A DNA stretch of 64,000 nt from Cytobacillus oceanisediminis 2691 (GTDB lineage Bacteria; Bacillota; Bacilli; Bacillales; Cytobacillaceae), in NCBI RefSeq assembly GCF_007678455.1, contig NZ_VEEP01000004.1:248001-312000 (forward strand), written 5' to 3'. Below, one piece after another: positions 17,739-27,921 of the stretch. A program made the position numbers and the translations under genes. A model generated the notes under the pieces. That model ran no database searches. It was not told the origin of the DNA and saw nothing but the letters and a program-made list of their open reading frames with translations. Each line of letters opens with the position of its first letter. Position 1 is the stretch's first letter.

Positions 17739-18356
17739 ATGGAAAAAACGATTTATATCCGCATGCGGAATCGCGTACAGGTCAAGCCTGAGGAATCACT
17801 TTTATTGAAGGATATTGCCCAAATTATTGCCAGCGAAGAAATATACCAAGACCTGGCATCGCTTGAAGTAAAAAGAATTTCTCCAAAGGACCATATCCAT
17901 ATCATCGATGTCATGAAGGTCATTCATTTCATTACAGGGATATATCCGGATCATGAAGTCCAGGCTGTTGGACCGGCTCAAACGATTATTGAGGTGATCT
18001 ACAAGAAAAAAGGAATGTCGATACCATTTTTTATCCTTGTGTGGTTTTTGCTATTTTTCGGTGCAGCATTAACCATCATGAACTTCCACGAGGATGTCAG
18101 CATGCAAACGGTGCATGAGCGGCTCTATTTTATCATGACGGGAAAAGAAGTCGCAAAGCCGCTGTTATTCCAGATACCTTATTCAATCGGCATTGGTGTT
18201 GGCATGATCTTATTTTTTAACCATGTATTCAAAAAGCGGCTTAATGAAGAGCCGAGCCCGCTTGAGGTTGAAATGTTCAATTATCAGCAATCACTTGATC
18301 AATATGTCATTCTGCATGAAAACAAGGAAAGTGTGAAACATCTCGATGACGATTAA
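17739..18356 (+). CDS. spoVAA: Stage V sporulation protein AA
   Basis: 205 residues: a cytoplasmic N-terminal part (about 1-90; IYIRMRNRVQVKPEE) and two membrane segments (about 96-116 and 142-165). SpoVA proteins form the forespore inner-membrane channel for Ca-dipicolinate. I place the start at ATG 17739 (GGAAGTGA 6 nt upstream), matching the usual N-terminus. A GTG at 17721 is possible. The stop overlaps the start of spoVAB by 11 nt. Confidence 0.92.
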   Translation: MEKTIYIRMRNRVQVKPEESLLLKDIAQIIASEEIYQDLASLEVKRISPKDHIHIIDVMKVIHFITGIYPDHEVQAVGPAQTIIEVIYKKKGMSIPFFILVWFLLFFGAALTIMNFHEDVSMQTVHERLYFIMTGKEVAKPLLFQIPYSIGIGVGMILFFNHVFKKRLNEEPSPLEVEMFNYQQSLDQYVILHENKESVKHLDDD

Positions 18357-18768
18357 CATCTTGTTCATTATCCTTATTGGGCTGGCTAGCGGGCTTGCAG
18401 TAGGATCGGGTTTTGTAGCATTCTTATCGGTTCTGGGCGTGATTCCCAGGCTGACCCAGCTCACAAAGACAATGAAGCTGATTTCCTGGTATGAATGGGC
18501 TGTTGTCCTCGGTGCTTTGCTGGGAACTGCGGGAAGTTTGAGGGATCCCGTATTGAGCTTTTCTCCATACGTCACCATTCCTCTTGGACTCGCTGGCGGC
18601 ATATTTGTCGGGATGCTGGCAGCTGCGTTAACAGAAGTATTGAATGTACTGCCTATCCTGGCAAAAAGGGTGCGGGTTGATGACAAGCTTGAAACATTGC
18701 TGATGGCCATTGTGCTCGGAAAAGTATTCGGGTCATTGTTTCACTGGATTTATTTTGTAGGGCAATAA
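18346..18768 (+). CDS. spoVAB: Stage V sporulation protein AB
   Basis: 140 residues with four hydrophobic helices; [25 protein letters not shown] at the N-terminus is characteristic of SpoVAB. It is an inner-membrane component of the DPA transport system. It overlaps spoVAA. In B. subtilis spoVAC follows; here the next gene is spoVAEa. Confidence 0.92.
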   Translation: MTINILFIILIGLASGLAVGSGFVAFLSVLGVIPRLTQLTKTMKLISWYEWAVVLGALLGTAGSLRDPVLSFSPYVTIPLGLAGGIFVGMLAAALTEVLNVLPILAKRVRVDDKLETLLMAIVLGKVFGSLFHWIYFVGQ

Positions 18769-18797
18769 AAATGAGGGAAGAGAAAGGACGGCAAATA

Positions 18798-19376
18798 ATG
18801 GCCGAAAAAAGGAAGGTAATCCTAATTACAGATGGTGATGACTATGCACGGCGAGCTGTTGAGCGTGTTGCTGCCGATATTGGCGGACGGTGCATCTCTC
18901 TTTCTCACGGGAACCCTTCCGTCCTTTCTGGGCCCCACCTTGTTAAGTTAATCAAAAAAGCCACAAAGGATCCGGTGTTGGTCATGTTTGATGATAGTGG
19001 TTTTCTTGGAGAAGGAGCAGGAGAAAAGGCACTGAAATACGTAGCTGAGCATGAGGACATCCAGGTTCTCGGCGTTATCGCGGTTGCCTCGAAAACGCAT
19101 ATGGAAGAATGGAGCCGGGTGGATTTCTGCATCGACCGGGATGGTGAACTCACTCCCTATGGTGTCGATAAACATGGCCTTCCAGAGTTGGAAATGGGAA
19201 GGATCAATGGTGATACAGTTTATTGTCTGGACACGCTTGATGTCCCGTTGATCATCGGGATAGGTGATATCGGCAAAATGGCCAGGCGTGACCATTATAA
19301 AATAGGATCACCCATCACGAAGAAAGCAGTGGAAATCATCCTTGAAAGGAGCGGATTCTATGCCAAAGAAGAATGA
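18798..19376 (+). CDS. spoVAEA: Stage V sporulation protein AEa
   Basis: 192 residues, soluble. It opens [22 protein letters not shown] and carries [16 protein letters not shown] and [13 protein letters not shown], matching the cytosolic SpoVAEa protein (not the membrane SpoVAEb). I chose ATG 18798 (AAAGGA 9 nt upstream) because the family starts close to the KRKVI block; ATG 18771 is an alternative. It directly follows spoVAB, with AC, AD and AEb missing. Confidence 0.88.
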   Translation: MAEKRKVILITDGDDYARRAVERVAADIGGRCISLSHGNPSVLSGPHLVKLIKKATKDPVLVMFDDSGFLGEGAGEKALKYVAEHEDIQVLGVIAVASKTHMEEWSRVDFCIDRDGELTPYGVDKHGLPELEMGRINGDTVYCLDTLDVPLIIGIGDIGKMARRDHYKIGSPITKKAVEIILERSGFYAKEE

Positions 19377-20838
19377 CAAACAGCCAATCCCGCTATCGTT
19401 GGACGAAGCTGAAAAGTACATGAAAGAGAAGGTTGGCCTGGGGGATAGTTTTGATCTGGGTGTCAGGAAGCTGAAGATCCTGAAAAAGGATGTTCACTTT
19501 TACTATGTAAATGGGTTGTGTGATACTAGCTTCATCGTACATATCGTTGAAGAGTTGGTGGATATCAATGATAATGAAAAACTTTCGACCCATTTGCAGG
19601 CTATTGTAGAAAACAGGATAACCCATCAATCTGTTGAAAAAATCAAAACAATGGATGAGCTCGTCGACCAGGTCCTTTCAGGTCTTATTGTCATCGTAGT
19701 GGAAGGGGAAGCGTCCGGATTAGTTGTGGACGTACGGAGCTATCCGGGAAGGCAGCCTCAGGAGCCAGATACTGAAAAAGTAGTGCGCGGGTCACGTGAT
19801 GGCTTTGTCGAAAATATCATCGTCAATACGGCGTTGACCCGACGAAGAATCAGGGATGAGAATCTTCGTTTTGAGATGATGAAGATAGGCGAAAGGTCTA
19901 AGGCGGATGTTGCCCTTGGCTATATTAAAGATATTGCAAATCCAGGAATGATTGAGGTCATCAAAAAAGAACTTAATTCGATAAAAATCGATGGAATCAC
20001 GATGGCCGATAAAACAATTGAAGAATTTTTGGTCAAGCAAGGATATAATCCATATCCGCTCGTCAGGTACACAGAACGTGCCGACGTCGCCGCTACCCAC
20101 TTGCTAGAAGGACATATCCTTATATATGTTGACACTTCCCCAAGTGTCATCATCACACCAACGACCTATTTCCATCATCTTCAGCATGCTGAAGAGTACA
20201 GGCAGTCACCGGCCGTCGGAACAATGGTCCGATGGGTGCGATTCCTGGGGGTCCTTGCCTCACTGCTGCTTTTGCCTTTATGGTATTTATTTGTGCAGAA
20301 CCCTGACTTGCTCCCTGAAAAAATATCTTTCATTGGACCCAATGAAAAATCCAATATACCGGTCTTCCTGCAAATCATGATGGCGGATGGCGGCATCGAG
20401 TTCCTGAGGATGGCGGCCATCCATACACCGACACCGCTCTCTACAGCGATGGGTTTGATCGCTGCCGTCCTGATTGGACAAATCGCCATCGATGTTGGAA
20501 TGTTCGTGCCTGAAGTCATACTTTATGTCGCTGTGGCTGCAATCGGTACTTATGCGACGCCAAGTTATGAATTGAGTGTAGCAAACAAAATAGGAAGAGT
20601 ATTTTTGCTGATTGTAACTGCCATATTCCATGTCCCAGGGTTTATGATTGGTACAACCATTTGGCTGTTGTTTCTGGCACATATAAAATCATTGAACACT
20701 CCATATCTGTGGCCATTTATTCCTTTCCATCCTGTTGCTTTTATGCAGATTCTGATTAGAAGGACCGTTCCTGGCTCAAAAATCCGTCCAAGTATTGTGC
20801 ATGCAAGGAATCGCTTCAAACAGCCTTCGAACTCTTGA
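19360..20838 (+). CDS. spoVAF: Stage V sporulation protein AF (GerA-family membrane protein)
   Basis: 492 residues. A soluble N-terminal half resembling GerA A-subunits ([42 protein letters not shown]) is followed by a C-terminal membrane domain with about five helices from residue 285. SpoVAF assists DPA release during germination. The start ATG 19360 overlaps the end of spoVAEa and has AAGGAG 9 nt upstream. It is the last gene of this truncated spoVA operon and ends before a strong terminator. Confidence 0.93.
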   Translation: MPKKNDKQPIPLSLDEAEKYMKEKVGLGDSFDLGVRKLKILKKDVHFYYVNGLCDTSFIVHIVEELVDINDNEKLSTHLQAIVENRITHQSVEKIKTMDELVDQVLSGLIVIVVEGEASGLVVDVRSYPGRQPQEPDTEKVVRGSRDGFVENIIVNTALTRRRIRDENLRFEMMKIGERSKADVALGYIKDIANPGMIEVIKKELNSIKIDGITMADKTIEEFLVKQGYNPYPLVRYTERADVAATHLLEGHILIYVDTSPSVIITPTTYFHHLQHAEEYRQSPAVGTMVRWVRFLGVLASLLLLPLWYLFVQNPDLLPEKISFIGPNEKSNIPVFLQIMMADGGIEFLRMAAIHTPTPLSTAMGLIAAVLIGQIAIDVGMFVPEVILYVAVAAIGTYATPSYELSVANKIGRVFLLIVTAIFHVPGFMIGTTIWLLFLAHIKSLNTPYLWPFIPFHPVAFMQILIRRTVPGSKIRPSIVHARNRFKQPSNS

Positions 20839-20916
20839 CGAGATTACGATTGCGCGTTGCCAGGAATTGTGGTAAAGTGTTTTTAATTTACTAAAGTCTT
20901 AAAGCGAAAAATAAAT

Positions 20917-20946
20917 AGACAGTTCATCAAATGAACTGTCTTTTTA
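20917..20946 (+). terminator. Terminator of the spoVA operon
   Basis: AGACAGTTCAT-CAA-ATGAACTGTCT, 11-bp perfect stem, followed by T-rich sequence. Confidence 0.92.
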
Positions 20947-21042
20947 TTTATTAGATGCCCGAAAAGTGCAGGCTTCTTTTGAAAAAATGTGAAAATATTG
21001 TACCAGGGAATTGAATATTTTGGCAAGGGATGAGGGGACAAC

Positions 21043-22362
21043 ATGGAATTTCATGGAACGGCAAAAACTAACCGACTGGGACATTTGGAGATAGGCGGTG
21101 TAGATACAGTCCAATTGGCTGAAAAATATGGGACCCCGCTATATGTTTATGATGTAGCTTTAATCCGGGAACGGGCAAAAGCTTTTAAAAGAACTTTTGA
21201 AAATGCTGGAATCACCGCACAAGTAGCATATGCCAGCAAAGCTTTTTCAACGGTGGCGATGGTTCAATTGGCCGCTGAGGAAGGTCTCTCGCTTGATGTT
21301 GTTTCTGGCGGGGAGCTGTACACGGCACTTGTAGCCGGATTTCCAACAGAAAAAATCCACTTTCATGGAAATAATAAAAGCTATGAAGAGCTGGTCATGG
21401 CTATAGAGCACAATATTGGCTGCATTGTGGTTGATAATTTTTATGAACTTGACATGCTGAAGGATATTTGCAAGGAAAAGAACACGCCCACCAAGGTTTT
21501 ATTAAGAGTTACACCTGGAATTGAAGCACATACTCATGATTATATTTTAACAGGCCAGGAAGACTCTAAATTTGGCTTCGATTTACAGAATGGACAGGCT
21601 GACGAGGCGATGCGCATTTCCCTGGAAGAAAAACTGATCGATGTGCTGGGATTGCATTGCCACATAGGTTCACAAATTTTTGAAACGACAGGATTCATCC
21701 TAGCTGCCCAAAAAATCTTTGAAAAATTGCATCAATGGAAGAATGAATTGTCCTTCGAATCCACTGTCCTTAATCTTGGCGGTGGTTTTGGGATTCGTTA
21801 TACAGATGAAGATGATCCGATTCCAGCAGCGCAATATGTGGAAGAAATAATTGCTGAGGTGAAAAAGCAGGCTTCCCGATATTCAATGAAAACGCCTGAA
21901 ATCTGGATCGAGCCGGGACGTTCGCTTGTAGGAGATGCTGGTACTACACTTTACCGCATAGGCTCCAGGAAGGATGTTCCAAATGTCCGCAAGTATGTCG
22001 CGGTTGACGGCGGGATGAGTGACAATATCCGGCCAGCTTTGTATCAGGCTAAGTACGAAGCAGTCCTTGCAAATAGAGTAATGGATAAACCTGAGGAGAC
22101 GGTTTCGATCGCCGGGAAATGCTGTGAATCAGGGGATATGCTAATCTGGGACCTTCCGCTGCCAAAGACTGGCAACCACGACATCCTCGCAGTATTTTGT
22201 ACGGGAGCATACGGCTATTCAATGGCAAACAACTATAACCGCCTTCCAAGGCCTGCAGTCGTATTTCTTGAAAATTCAAAAGATACGCTGGTTGTCCGCC
22301 GTGAAACATACGAGGATATGGTGAAATTAGACCTTCCGCTTAAAGAAAAGGTTAACAGTTAA
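21043..22362 (+). CDS. lysA: Diaminopimelate decarboxylase
   Basis: 439 residues of the fold-III PLP decarboxylase family. The PLP lysine is K66 in VAYASKAFS. HCHIGSQI near 205, GGGFGIRY near 245, EPGRSLVG near 287 and the CCESGD active-site cysteine near 360 are all present. It converts meso-diaminopimelate to L-lysine. Its position after spoVAF matches B. subtilis. No lysine riboswitch is visible in the 97-nt leader. Confidence 0.95.
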   Translation: MEFHGTAKTNRLGHLEIGGVDTVQLAEKYGTPLYVYDVALIRERAKAFKRTFENAGITAQVAYASKAFSTVAMVQLAAEEGLSLDVVSGGELYTALVAGFPTEKIHFHGNNKSYEELVMAIEHNIGCIVVDNFYELDMLKDICKEKNTPTKVLLRVTPGIEAHTHDYILTGQEDSKFGFDLQNGQADEAMRISLEEKLIDVLGLHCHIGSQIFETTGFILAAQKIFEKLHQWKNELSFESTVLNLGGGFGIRYTDEDDPIPAAQYVEEIIAEVKKQASRYSMKTPEIWIEPGRSLVGDAGTTLYRIGSRKDVPNVRKYVAVDGGMSDNIRPALYQAKYEAVLANRVMDKPEETVSIAGKCCESGDMLIWDLPLPKTGNHDILAVFCTGAYGYSMANNYNRLPRPAVVFLENSKDTLVVRRETYEDMVKLDLPLKEKVNS

Positions 22363-22385
22363 AGCTGCATTTCCGCAGCTTTTTT
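22361..22385 (+). terminator. Terminator of lysA
   Basis: AAAGCTGC-ATTTCC-GCAGCTTT and T run, overlapping the lysA stop. Confidence 0.88.
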
Positions 22386-22412
22386 AGCTGTTCATAGGGT
22401 GTTATTTAAAAA

Positions 22413-22442
22413 TTGGCTAAAACCCCGGTCTTATTGTAGAAT
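22413..22442 (+). promoter_or_regulatory. Candidate promoter of the small peptide gene
   Basis: TTGGCT (22413-22418), 18 nt, TAGAAT (22437-22442). Confidence 0.4.
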
Positions 22443-22463
22443 AACAGATTGGAGGGATTCTGT

Positions 22464-22559
22464 ATGAAAAAGAATAACTGGCTATTGTTTCTGTTATTGC
22501 TATTGATGTCTGTTGGATGGGGAGCCTACTACTGGTTTTTTATTGTGCCAGGACAATAG
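22464..22559 (+). CDS. 31-residue single-span membrane peptide
   Basis: A small reading frame with a good GGAGGG ribosome site 7 nt before its ATG. It encodes MKKNNW followed by a strongly hydrophobic stretch (LLFLLLLLMSVGWGAYYWFF) and a short VPGQ tail. It lies between the lysA terminator and a 229-nt gap. I do not recognise the family. The ribosome site, Lys/Asn start and clean helix argue for a real gene, but no further evidence is available here. Confidence 0.5.
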   Translation: MKKNNWLLFLLLLLMSVGWGAYYWFFIVPGQ

Positions 22560-22779
22560 AGCACAGATAAAATTTGAAGTATCTGCCCGGATTATGTATG
22601 ATTATATCAATTCAATTTATATATGAACCAGAAAATGCAGAAAAACATATAATATCAAAATGGTGAATAGCATTTGATTACTGCGGTACTCGGTCTTGAG
22701 TAGCGAAGGTTTAAATTAGAAGGAAAATGGAAAAAATGGTGTTGGTATCATTCCGTTTATTACTGTCAAACCACGATGA

Positions 22780-23166
<387 letters not shown>

Positions 23167-23209
23167 ATCCCTGCCTTTTCTTACTTTTTGGAGATGAAAA
23201 CCTTCTATT

Positions 23210-23734
23210 TTACCTGCTTTTTCTTTCCTCCTGAGCCATCCTGCGTTCGGAGATCACCTCGGTCCGATCCCTTGTTGAGTGCCTGTGGATCAAGTCTGGA
23301 TTGTCCATATCACTAGTCTTTCCCCATGTAAAACCATTCTGTTTGCATTCTTCAAGGCAAAGCTTTTTCAACTCAGCGTCAATTATGGGCAGATTGAAGC
23401 TTGTATATGGTACATTGTTGAGCAAGTTTTTTCTCCTCTTGCCGAGGAATTCGGTCAGCAGATCAGCGTCGATTCCCAAGCGGCGTATTGCCTGCATGTC
23501 TGACGAAAATAGCTCGATTGCTTTACCTAAAGTCCTAATAGCCCCTGAAAAGTTTTTCCGGCGATGGTGGTAATTAGAAACAGCGAGCAGAATCAGTGCG
23601 ACCCAGATCGATTTTTTATTTCCAGCATCTGTAGCTTTCCAATATTCCTCTAAAATTTCATGGCATTCAAAATAATCCCTGTCTCCATGGAAATGGGCGA
23701 GATATTGTATATAGGAAACTGGATACTTAGTCAT
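23210..23734 (-). CDS. ypuF: DUF309 domain protein (YpuF-like)
   Basis: 174 residues, helical. FHGDRDYFECHEILEEYWK near residues 16-34 is the DUF309 signature, with conserved His/Glu residues suggestive of a metal or substrate pocket. Function is unknown. The start ATG 23734 follows GGGGG; TTG 23752 is upstream of that site. It is convergent with ribT. In B. subtilis ypuF is also adjacent to the rib genes and scpA. Confidence 0.8.
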   Translation of the reverse strand: MTKYPVSYIQYLAHFHGDRDYFECHEILEEYWKATDAGNKKSIWVALILLAVSNYHHRRKNFSGAIRTLGKAIELFSSDMQAIRRLGIDADLLTEFLGKRRKNLLNNVPYTSFNLPIIDAELKKLCLEECKQNGFTWGKTSDMDNPDLIHRHSTRDRTEVISERRMAQEERKSR

Positions 23735-23816
23735 AATTAAACCCCCAATCAACTAACAATAGCTTAGCATATATTCCACCTATTCGTAGCATGGAAAAGC
23801 TGATTTAAAGAGGAAA

Positions 23817-23838
23817 ATGCCCGGCTTTTGCCGGGCAT
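23817..23838 (-). terminator. Terminator of the YjcZ-type peptide gene
   Basis: ATGCCCGGC-TTTT-GCCGGGCAT with T-rich sequence on the minus-strand side. Confidence 0.8.
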
Positions 23839-23864
23839 TCCACAATTTTCACTGTTGCCTGGTT

Positions 23865-23960
23865 TTATAACCACGCTGCACCAATGATGATGAGCAAAAT
23901 GAAAAGCACGATGATTAAAGCGAAACCTGCTCCGTAGCCATAGCCTTTACCATCAGACAT
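23865..23960 (-). CDS. YjcZ/SscA-type small sporulation membrane protein
   Basis: 31 codons: a Gly/Tyr-rich start (MSDGKGYGYGAGFA) then one hydrophobic helix (LIIVLFILLIIIGAAW). This is the pattern of the YjcZ family, tiny spore-associated membrane proteins such as SscA. GGAGG lies 8 nt before the ATG and a terminator follows after 26 nt. Confidence 0.82.
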   Translation of the reverse strand: MSDGKGYGYGAGFALIIVLFILLIIIGAAWL

Positions 23961-24148
23961 TTAACATACCTCCTAATAGTGAAATAGCCTAATATACATT
24001 TTCAGCATATGCAGCAGGAAAGGAAATGGTTTGGGCGCTTGCGGATTTCTGAACGGAGCTGCTTCTAAATTAGTGATGGATAACATGGAGTTAATCTACT
24101 ATACTTATATAATGATGCAGTTCAATATAGGAATTTTGGTGGGAAATG

Positions 24149-24892
24149 ATGCAATATAATGTGAAAATCGAGGCCTTTGAGGGTCCGCTGGATTTACTTC
24201 TGCACTTAATCAATACTTTGGAGATAGATATTTACGACATACCGGTAGCGAAAATCACAGAACAATACTTAATGTATATTCATGCGATGAAGGAATTGCA
24301 GCTTGACGTGGCAAGTGAATACCTTGTGATGGCAGCAACACTTTTAGCAATCAAAAGCAAGATGCTGCTTCCGAAGCATGAAGAAGAGCTGGAAGATGAA
24401 TTTGAATACGATCAGGAAGATGATCCCCGTAATGAGCTTGTCGAGAGATTGATTGAATATAAAAAATTCAAAGAGGCTGCCAGTGATTTGAAGTCACTTG
24501 AAGAGGAAAGAGGGCTTATGTACACGAAGCCTCCAAGTGATCTTACTGAGTACTCTAATGATAGTAAGAGCGATAACGCTGATCTTGATATCTCTTTATA
24601 TGATATGCTGGGTGCTTTTCAGAAGCTTTTAAGAAGGAAAAAGCTCCAAAGGCCGATGTCCACCAAGATCGCGCGGCAGGAAATATCGATTGAAAAAAGA
24701 ATGGACGAGGTCCTGACCTTCCTGAAAGAAAGCGGAACAAGGAAAAAATTCAATGATTTGTTCCCTGAATCTGACCGTGAGCATATTGTCGTTACGTTCC
24801 TGGCAATACTTGAGCTGATCAAGCGGAAGGAAATCGATGTCGAGCAGGAACAAAACTTTGCTGAAATTTATATGACATCAAGAAAGGAGTAA
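24149..24892 (+). CDS. scpA: Segregation and condensation protein A
   Basis: 247 residues. The conserved opening [19 protein letters not shown] and the helical middle ([21 protein letters not shown]) define the kleisin ScpA, whose N- and C-terminal domains bridge the SMC heads. The C-terminal winged helix ([18 protein letters not shown]) is present. GGTGGG lies 5 nt before ATG 24149. scpB starts 4 nt after the stop, so the complex subunits are co-expressed. Confidence 0.95.
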   Translation: MQYNVKIEAFEGPLDLLLHLINTLEIDIYDIPVAKITEQYLMYIHAMKELQLDVASEYLVMAATLLAIKSKMLLPKHEEELEDEFEYDQEDDPRNELVERLIEYKKFKEAASDLKSLEEERGLMYTKPPSDLTEYSNDSKSDNADLDISLYDMLGAFQKLLRRKKLQRPMSTKIARQEISIEKRMDEVLTFLKESGTRKKFNDLFPESDREHIVVTFLAILELIKRKEIDVEQEQNFAEIYMTSRKE

Positions 24893-24896
24893 AGCG

Positions 24897-25490
24897 GTGG
24901 GAATTGTGAAGTGGAAAGGAATATTGGAGAGCCTGCTTTTTGCAGCTGGAGATGAAGGCTTGAGCCTTAAGCAAATCACCTCCGTGCTTGAGGTCGATGA
25001 AATCCAGGCCAATGAAATAATTGTCGGACTGCAGAGTGACTATGACCGGGATGAACACCGCGGCATTACCATTGTCCAACTGGCAGGAGTATATCAGCTA
25101 GCTACAAAAAAAGAACATGCTGTATACCTTAAAAAGCTGGTTGAATCGCCTGGTACCGCTCATTTATCCCAGGCAGCCCTGGAAACCCTTGCGATTGTCG
25201 CATATAAACAGCCGATTACGCGCGCCGAAATCGAGGAAATCCGCGGAGTAAAAACAGAGAGGCCGCTTCATACGCTTTCTTCACGAGCCCTGATCAAGGA
25301 AGTTGGAAGGGCAGAAGGAACAGGCCGTGCCATTTTGTACGGGACAACAAAAGAATTCCTCGATTACTTCGGCTTGAAAAACATAAACGAACTTCCGCCA
25401 CTGCCGGAAAATATTGAAGAAGACGAACTGCAGGATGATGCAGATCTGTTCTTCGAGAAATTCCAGGAAACAATGGAAATGGACCAATAG
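24897..25490 (+). CDS. scpB: Segregation and condensation protein B
   Basis: 197 residues with two winged-helix domains; [25 protein letters not shown] near residue 100 is the family hallmark. It binds the ScpA middle region in the SMC-ScpAB condensin. The GTG start at 24897 has AAAGGAG 7 nt upstream. The acidic C-terminus is typical. Confidence 0.94.
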   Translation: MGIVKWKGILESLLFAAGDEGLSLKQITSVLEVDEIQANEIIVGLQSDYDRDEHRGITIVQLAGVYQLATKKEHAVYLKKLVESPGTAHLSQAALETLAIVAYKQPITRAEIEEIRGVKTERPLHTLSSRALIKEVGRAEGTGRAILYGTTKEFLDYFGLKNINELPPLPENIEEDELQDDADLFFEKFQETMEMDQ

Positions 25491-25626
25491 CAGTTGTGCA
25501 CAAAGTTTGGAATTTATGATAAAATCAAAATAATCATTCAGGAAGTGCTTTGAATGTGAGACCAGTCTTTAAAGCATTTCTTGCTACATAAGGATTTAAG
25601 AATGAATGTCCAACGGGAGGAATAAC

Positions 25627-26046
25627 ATGCTTATAAAGCAATGTGTTGGTTATGAACTTGAAAAGGAAAAATCAAACACCTCAGAGGATTTTTTCAACCG
25701 GAGTGAAGTCACTTTTGCAGAAGATGGCACAGAGAAAACCCTGCATGTATTGTATGTCAGGTATTTTGATGAGCTGGTTGGAAGCATTACTCCATTCACT
25801 GAAAACCCAGTCTTTAAAGCAGGTAATAAGGAAGTATTCATGAAGGACCTGGTAGCACTTGCAGCACTTTTGAAAAATCCGGGATACAGACATCGTAAAA
25901 GGGTATATATAAATGAACAGAAAGAGTTCGCGGAAATTTTCAAGGGCCTGGATTTCAGCAAGATTCCCGGAATTTATGAGGGCATCGAGCAAAAAGGCGC
26001 ATTTGAGGTGCGCTCTCCTTTAGATTATATTGTCCAGCCGGTATAA
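25627..26046 (+). CDS. Hypothetical protein between scpB and ypuI
   Basis: 139 residues, soluble, no membrane segment or signal peptide. Features visible are an N-terminal acidic stretch, VLYVRYFDELVGSITPF near residues 50-65 and a basic segment YRHRKRVYINEQKEF near 95-110. I do not recognise the family. The ATG at 25627 has GGGAGG 7 nt upstream. In B. subtilis scpB is followed directly by ypuI, so this gene is an insertion relative to that order. Confidence 0.7.
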   Translation: MLIKQCVGYELEKEKSNTSEDFFNRSEVTFAEDGTEKTLHVLYVRYFDELVGSITPFTENPVFKAGNKEVFMKDLVALAALLKNPGYRHRKRVYINEQKEFAEIFKGLDFSKIPGIYEGIEQKGAFEVRSPLDYIVQPV

Positions 26047-26127
26047 AGGACGGAGTGCGAAGGGGATAGGTGAAAAACATCACCTTAGCTATAACAGACA
26101 TGGTCAAAATCCATTGGGGGTGTCATT

Positions 26128-26616
26128 TTGGGGAATACAATCGTAAAAACACAAATTGAAGAAGTAAGAGAATTCCTGTCCGCTACAGTCGTTAAGCTTG
26201 AGGGCTTTCTGAATGGAACAACGCTGGAGGGCTTAAAACAGGGCCAGCCAGCTGATGAGGAATATTATAAGTCCATCCTGTCAAGTCTCCGTAAGCTTGC
26301 GGTTTATTGTGAAGAAGGGCTGGATGCCTGCAAGGTAATCCTGCAGGCCGAAGTGTTTTCAAAACCAGCAGCGGAAAAGACATTATACAGAATCTACTAT
26401 CAGTGCATTGAAGAATTCTTCTCTCCAAAAAATGATGCCTGGTACGAAGACAGCCGATCCGCTTATACCGGCAAGAATGCAATCAAGTTCAGGCAGCCAG
26501 TGGCAGCTGAACTAAGCGACTTGCTCGTCAGCCTGGAAAGCGGCTTCCAGAGGATTCGTGAAGAACTTGAATACTATGAAACGGATTACCGGACAAAAAT
26601 GCTTCAATCAAGATAA
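26128..26616 (+). CDS. ypuI: DUF3907 family protein (YpuI-like)
   Basis: 162 residues, mostly helical, with YRIYYQCIEEFFSPKNDAWYEDSR near residues 88-111, matching the YpuI/DUF3907 family as I recall it. Function is unknown. Synteny with scpAB upstream and dacB downstream is the same as in B. subtilis. The start is a TTG at 26128, 7 nt after GGGGGTG; no ATG lies near it. Confidence 0.75.
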   Translation: MGNTIVKTQIEEVREFLSATVVKLEGFLNGTTLEGLKQGQPADEEYYKSILSSLRKLAVYCEEGLDACKVILQAEVFSKPAAEKTLYRIYYQCIEEFFSPKNDAWYEDSRSAYTGKNAIKFRQPVAAELSDLLVSLESGFQRIREELEYYETDYRTKMLQSR

Positions 26617-26623
26617 TCTTTCT

Positions 26624-26657
26624 AAGGAACAGCCAATATCAGGCTGTTCCTTTTCTT
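26624..26657 (+). terminator. Terminator of ypuI
   Basis: AAGGAACAGCC and GGCTGTTCCTT arms then a T-rich tail. Confidence 0.88.
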
Positions 26658-26718
26658 ATTCCAACTGCCGAAAGCAGAAGTACAGAGCGTGAACATAGAG
26701 TTAAAACACTCCTTTTAT

Positions 26719-26747
26719 GTCATAACATGCCTTGTCCCGCATAAACT
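26719..26747 (+). promoter_or_regulatory. Sigma-E promoter of dacB-spmA-spmB
   Basis: GTCATAA (26719-26725), 14 nt, CATAAACT (26740-26747). It agrees with the known sigma-E control of dacB and has the same 14-nt spacer as the spoIIM promoter. Confidence 0.75.
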
Positions 26748-26781
26748 TGTACAAACTGCCAAAGGAGACGAGGGTCAATCA

Positions 26782-27921
26782 ATGAAAAGGATTTTGATGA
26801 AACTATTAATGATCGTCACTCTGTTGATATACGGCATACCCGGAACAGTCCAGGCCTCTGTTTCCGTAAGTGCCCGGAGTGCTATTTTAATGGAACAGGA
26901 ATCTGGAAGGGTGTTATTCGAAAAAGATGCGCACAAGGTGAGCAGGATTGCCAGTATTACCAAAATCATGACAGCGATCCTCGCGATTGAATCGGGCAAG
27001 TTGGATGAAATGGTAAAAGTAAGTGATCGGGCAGTCCGGGCTGAGGGATCATCGGTTTATTTGAAGCCAGGTGAAAAAATCAGGCTCGAGGACCTGGTGT
27101 ATGGACTGATGCTGAGATCAGGGAATGACGCAGCCGTCGCCATTGCGGAACATGTGGGTGGCAGTGTCGATGGGTTTGTATTCATGATGAATGAGAAAGC
27201 GCAGCAAATCGGAATGACAGATACTCATTTTGCCAATCCGCATGGCCTGGATGATCATGAAAATCATGTATCAACTGCATATGATATGGCGTTATTGACT
27301 CGCTATGCGATGAATAATGAGGAATACAAGAAGATTTCGGGAACAAAGATCCACCGGGCTCCAAACCCGACAGAAACCTGGGATAGGGTGTGGAAAAATA
27401 AGAACAGGCTCCTGACAGAAAAATACAAGTACAGCACAGGAGGGAAAACAGGTTATACAAAACGGGCAAAAAGGACGCTGGTATCTACTGCAAAAAGAGG
27501 CGACTTTGAAATGATCGCCGTCACTCTCAATGCACCCGATGATTGGAATGACCATATCCAGATGTTTGAAACGGCATTTTCCGATTATGATATCGCGGAA
27601 ATTCTTTCGAAAGGTAAAGTGGATGGAATCAAGGAATCTCAATATAAAACCAAAGTCTATCTGGACCATTCCTTTGTTTACCCGCTTACTTCAGAAGAAG
27701 AAGAACTAGTGAGGGTTGAATATCGATTAAAAAAACTGGGGAAGGACCAGCGTGATCTGCAGAATCAGAAGATTGCCGGCCGGGCAAATGTTTTCCTTGA
27801 TGATAAACAGATTGCCAGTTTGCCTGTTTATTACAAACTTGAAGAAAAAGAGCAAAAGTCATTTTTTGATTTTTTTAAAAATATTTTCACATCAATAGCA
27901 GGGGTCAAGGATCATGGTTAA
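26782..27921 (+). CDS. dacB: D-alanyl-D-alanine carboxypeptidase DacB
   Basis: 379 residues: signal peptide (about 1-25), penicillin-binding motifs S58-I-T-K61, S113-G-N and K222-T-G, and a C-terminal domain with an amphipathic, probably membrane-associated tail (KSFFDFFKNIFTSIAG). DacB (PBP5*) trims cortex peptidoglycan from the mother-cell side. The start at 26782 lies downstream of the sigma-E promoter; the longer frame from 26689 would begin before the transcript. Its last 8 nt overlap spmA. Confidence 0.93.
   Translation: MKRILMKLLMIVTLLIYGIPGTVQASVSVSARSAILMEQESGRVLFEKDAHKVSRIASITKIMTAILAIESGKLDEMVKVSDRAVRAEGSSVYLKPGEKIRLEDLVYGLMLRSGNDAAVAIAEHVGGSVDGFVFMMNEKAQQIGMTDTHFANPHGLDDHENHVSTAYDMALLTRYAMNNEEYKKISGTKIHRAPNPTETWDRVWKNKNRLLTEKYKYSTGGKTGYTKRAKRTLVSTAKRGDFEMIAVTLNAPDDWNDHIQMFETAFSDYDIAEILSKGKVDGIKESQYKTKVYLDHSFVYPLTSEEEELVRVEYRLKKLGKDQRDLQNQKIAGRANVFLDDKQIASLPVYYKLEEKEQKSFFDFFKNIFTSIAGVKDHG

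Noticed and set aside
20945-21042. Lysine riboswitch upstream of lysA
   Set aside because: The gap is under 100 nt and shows none of the conserved L-box blocks.
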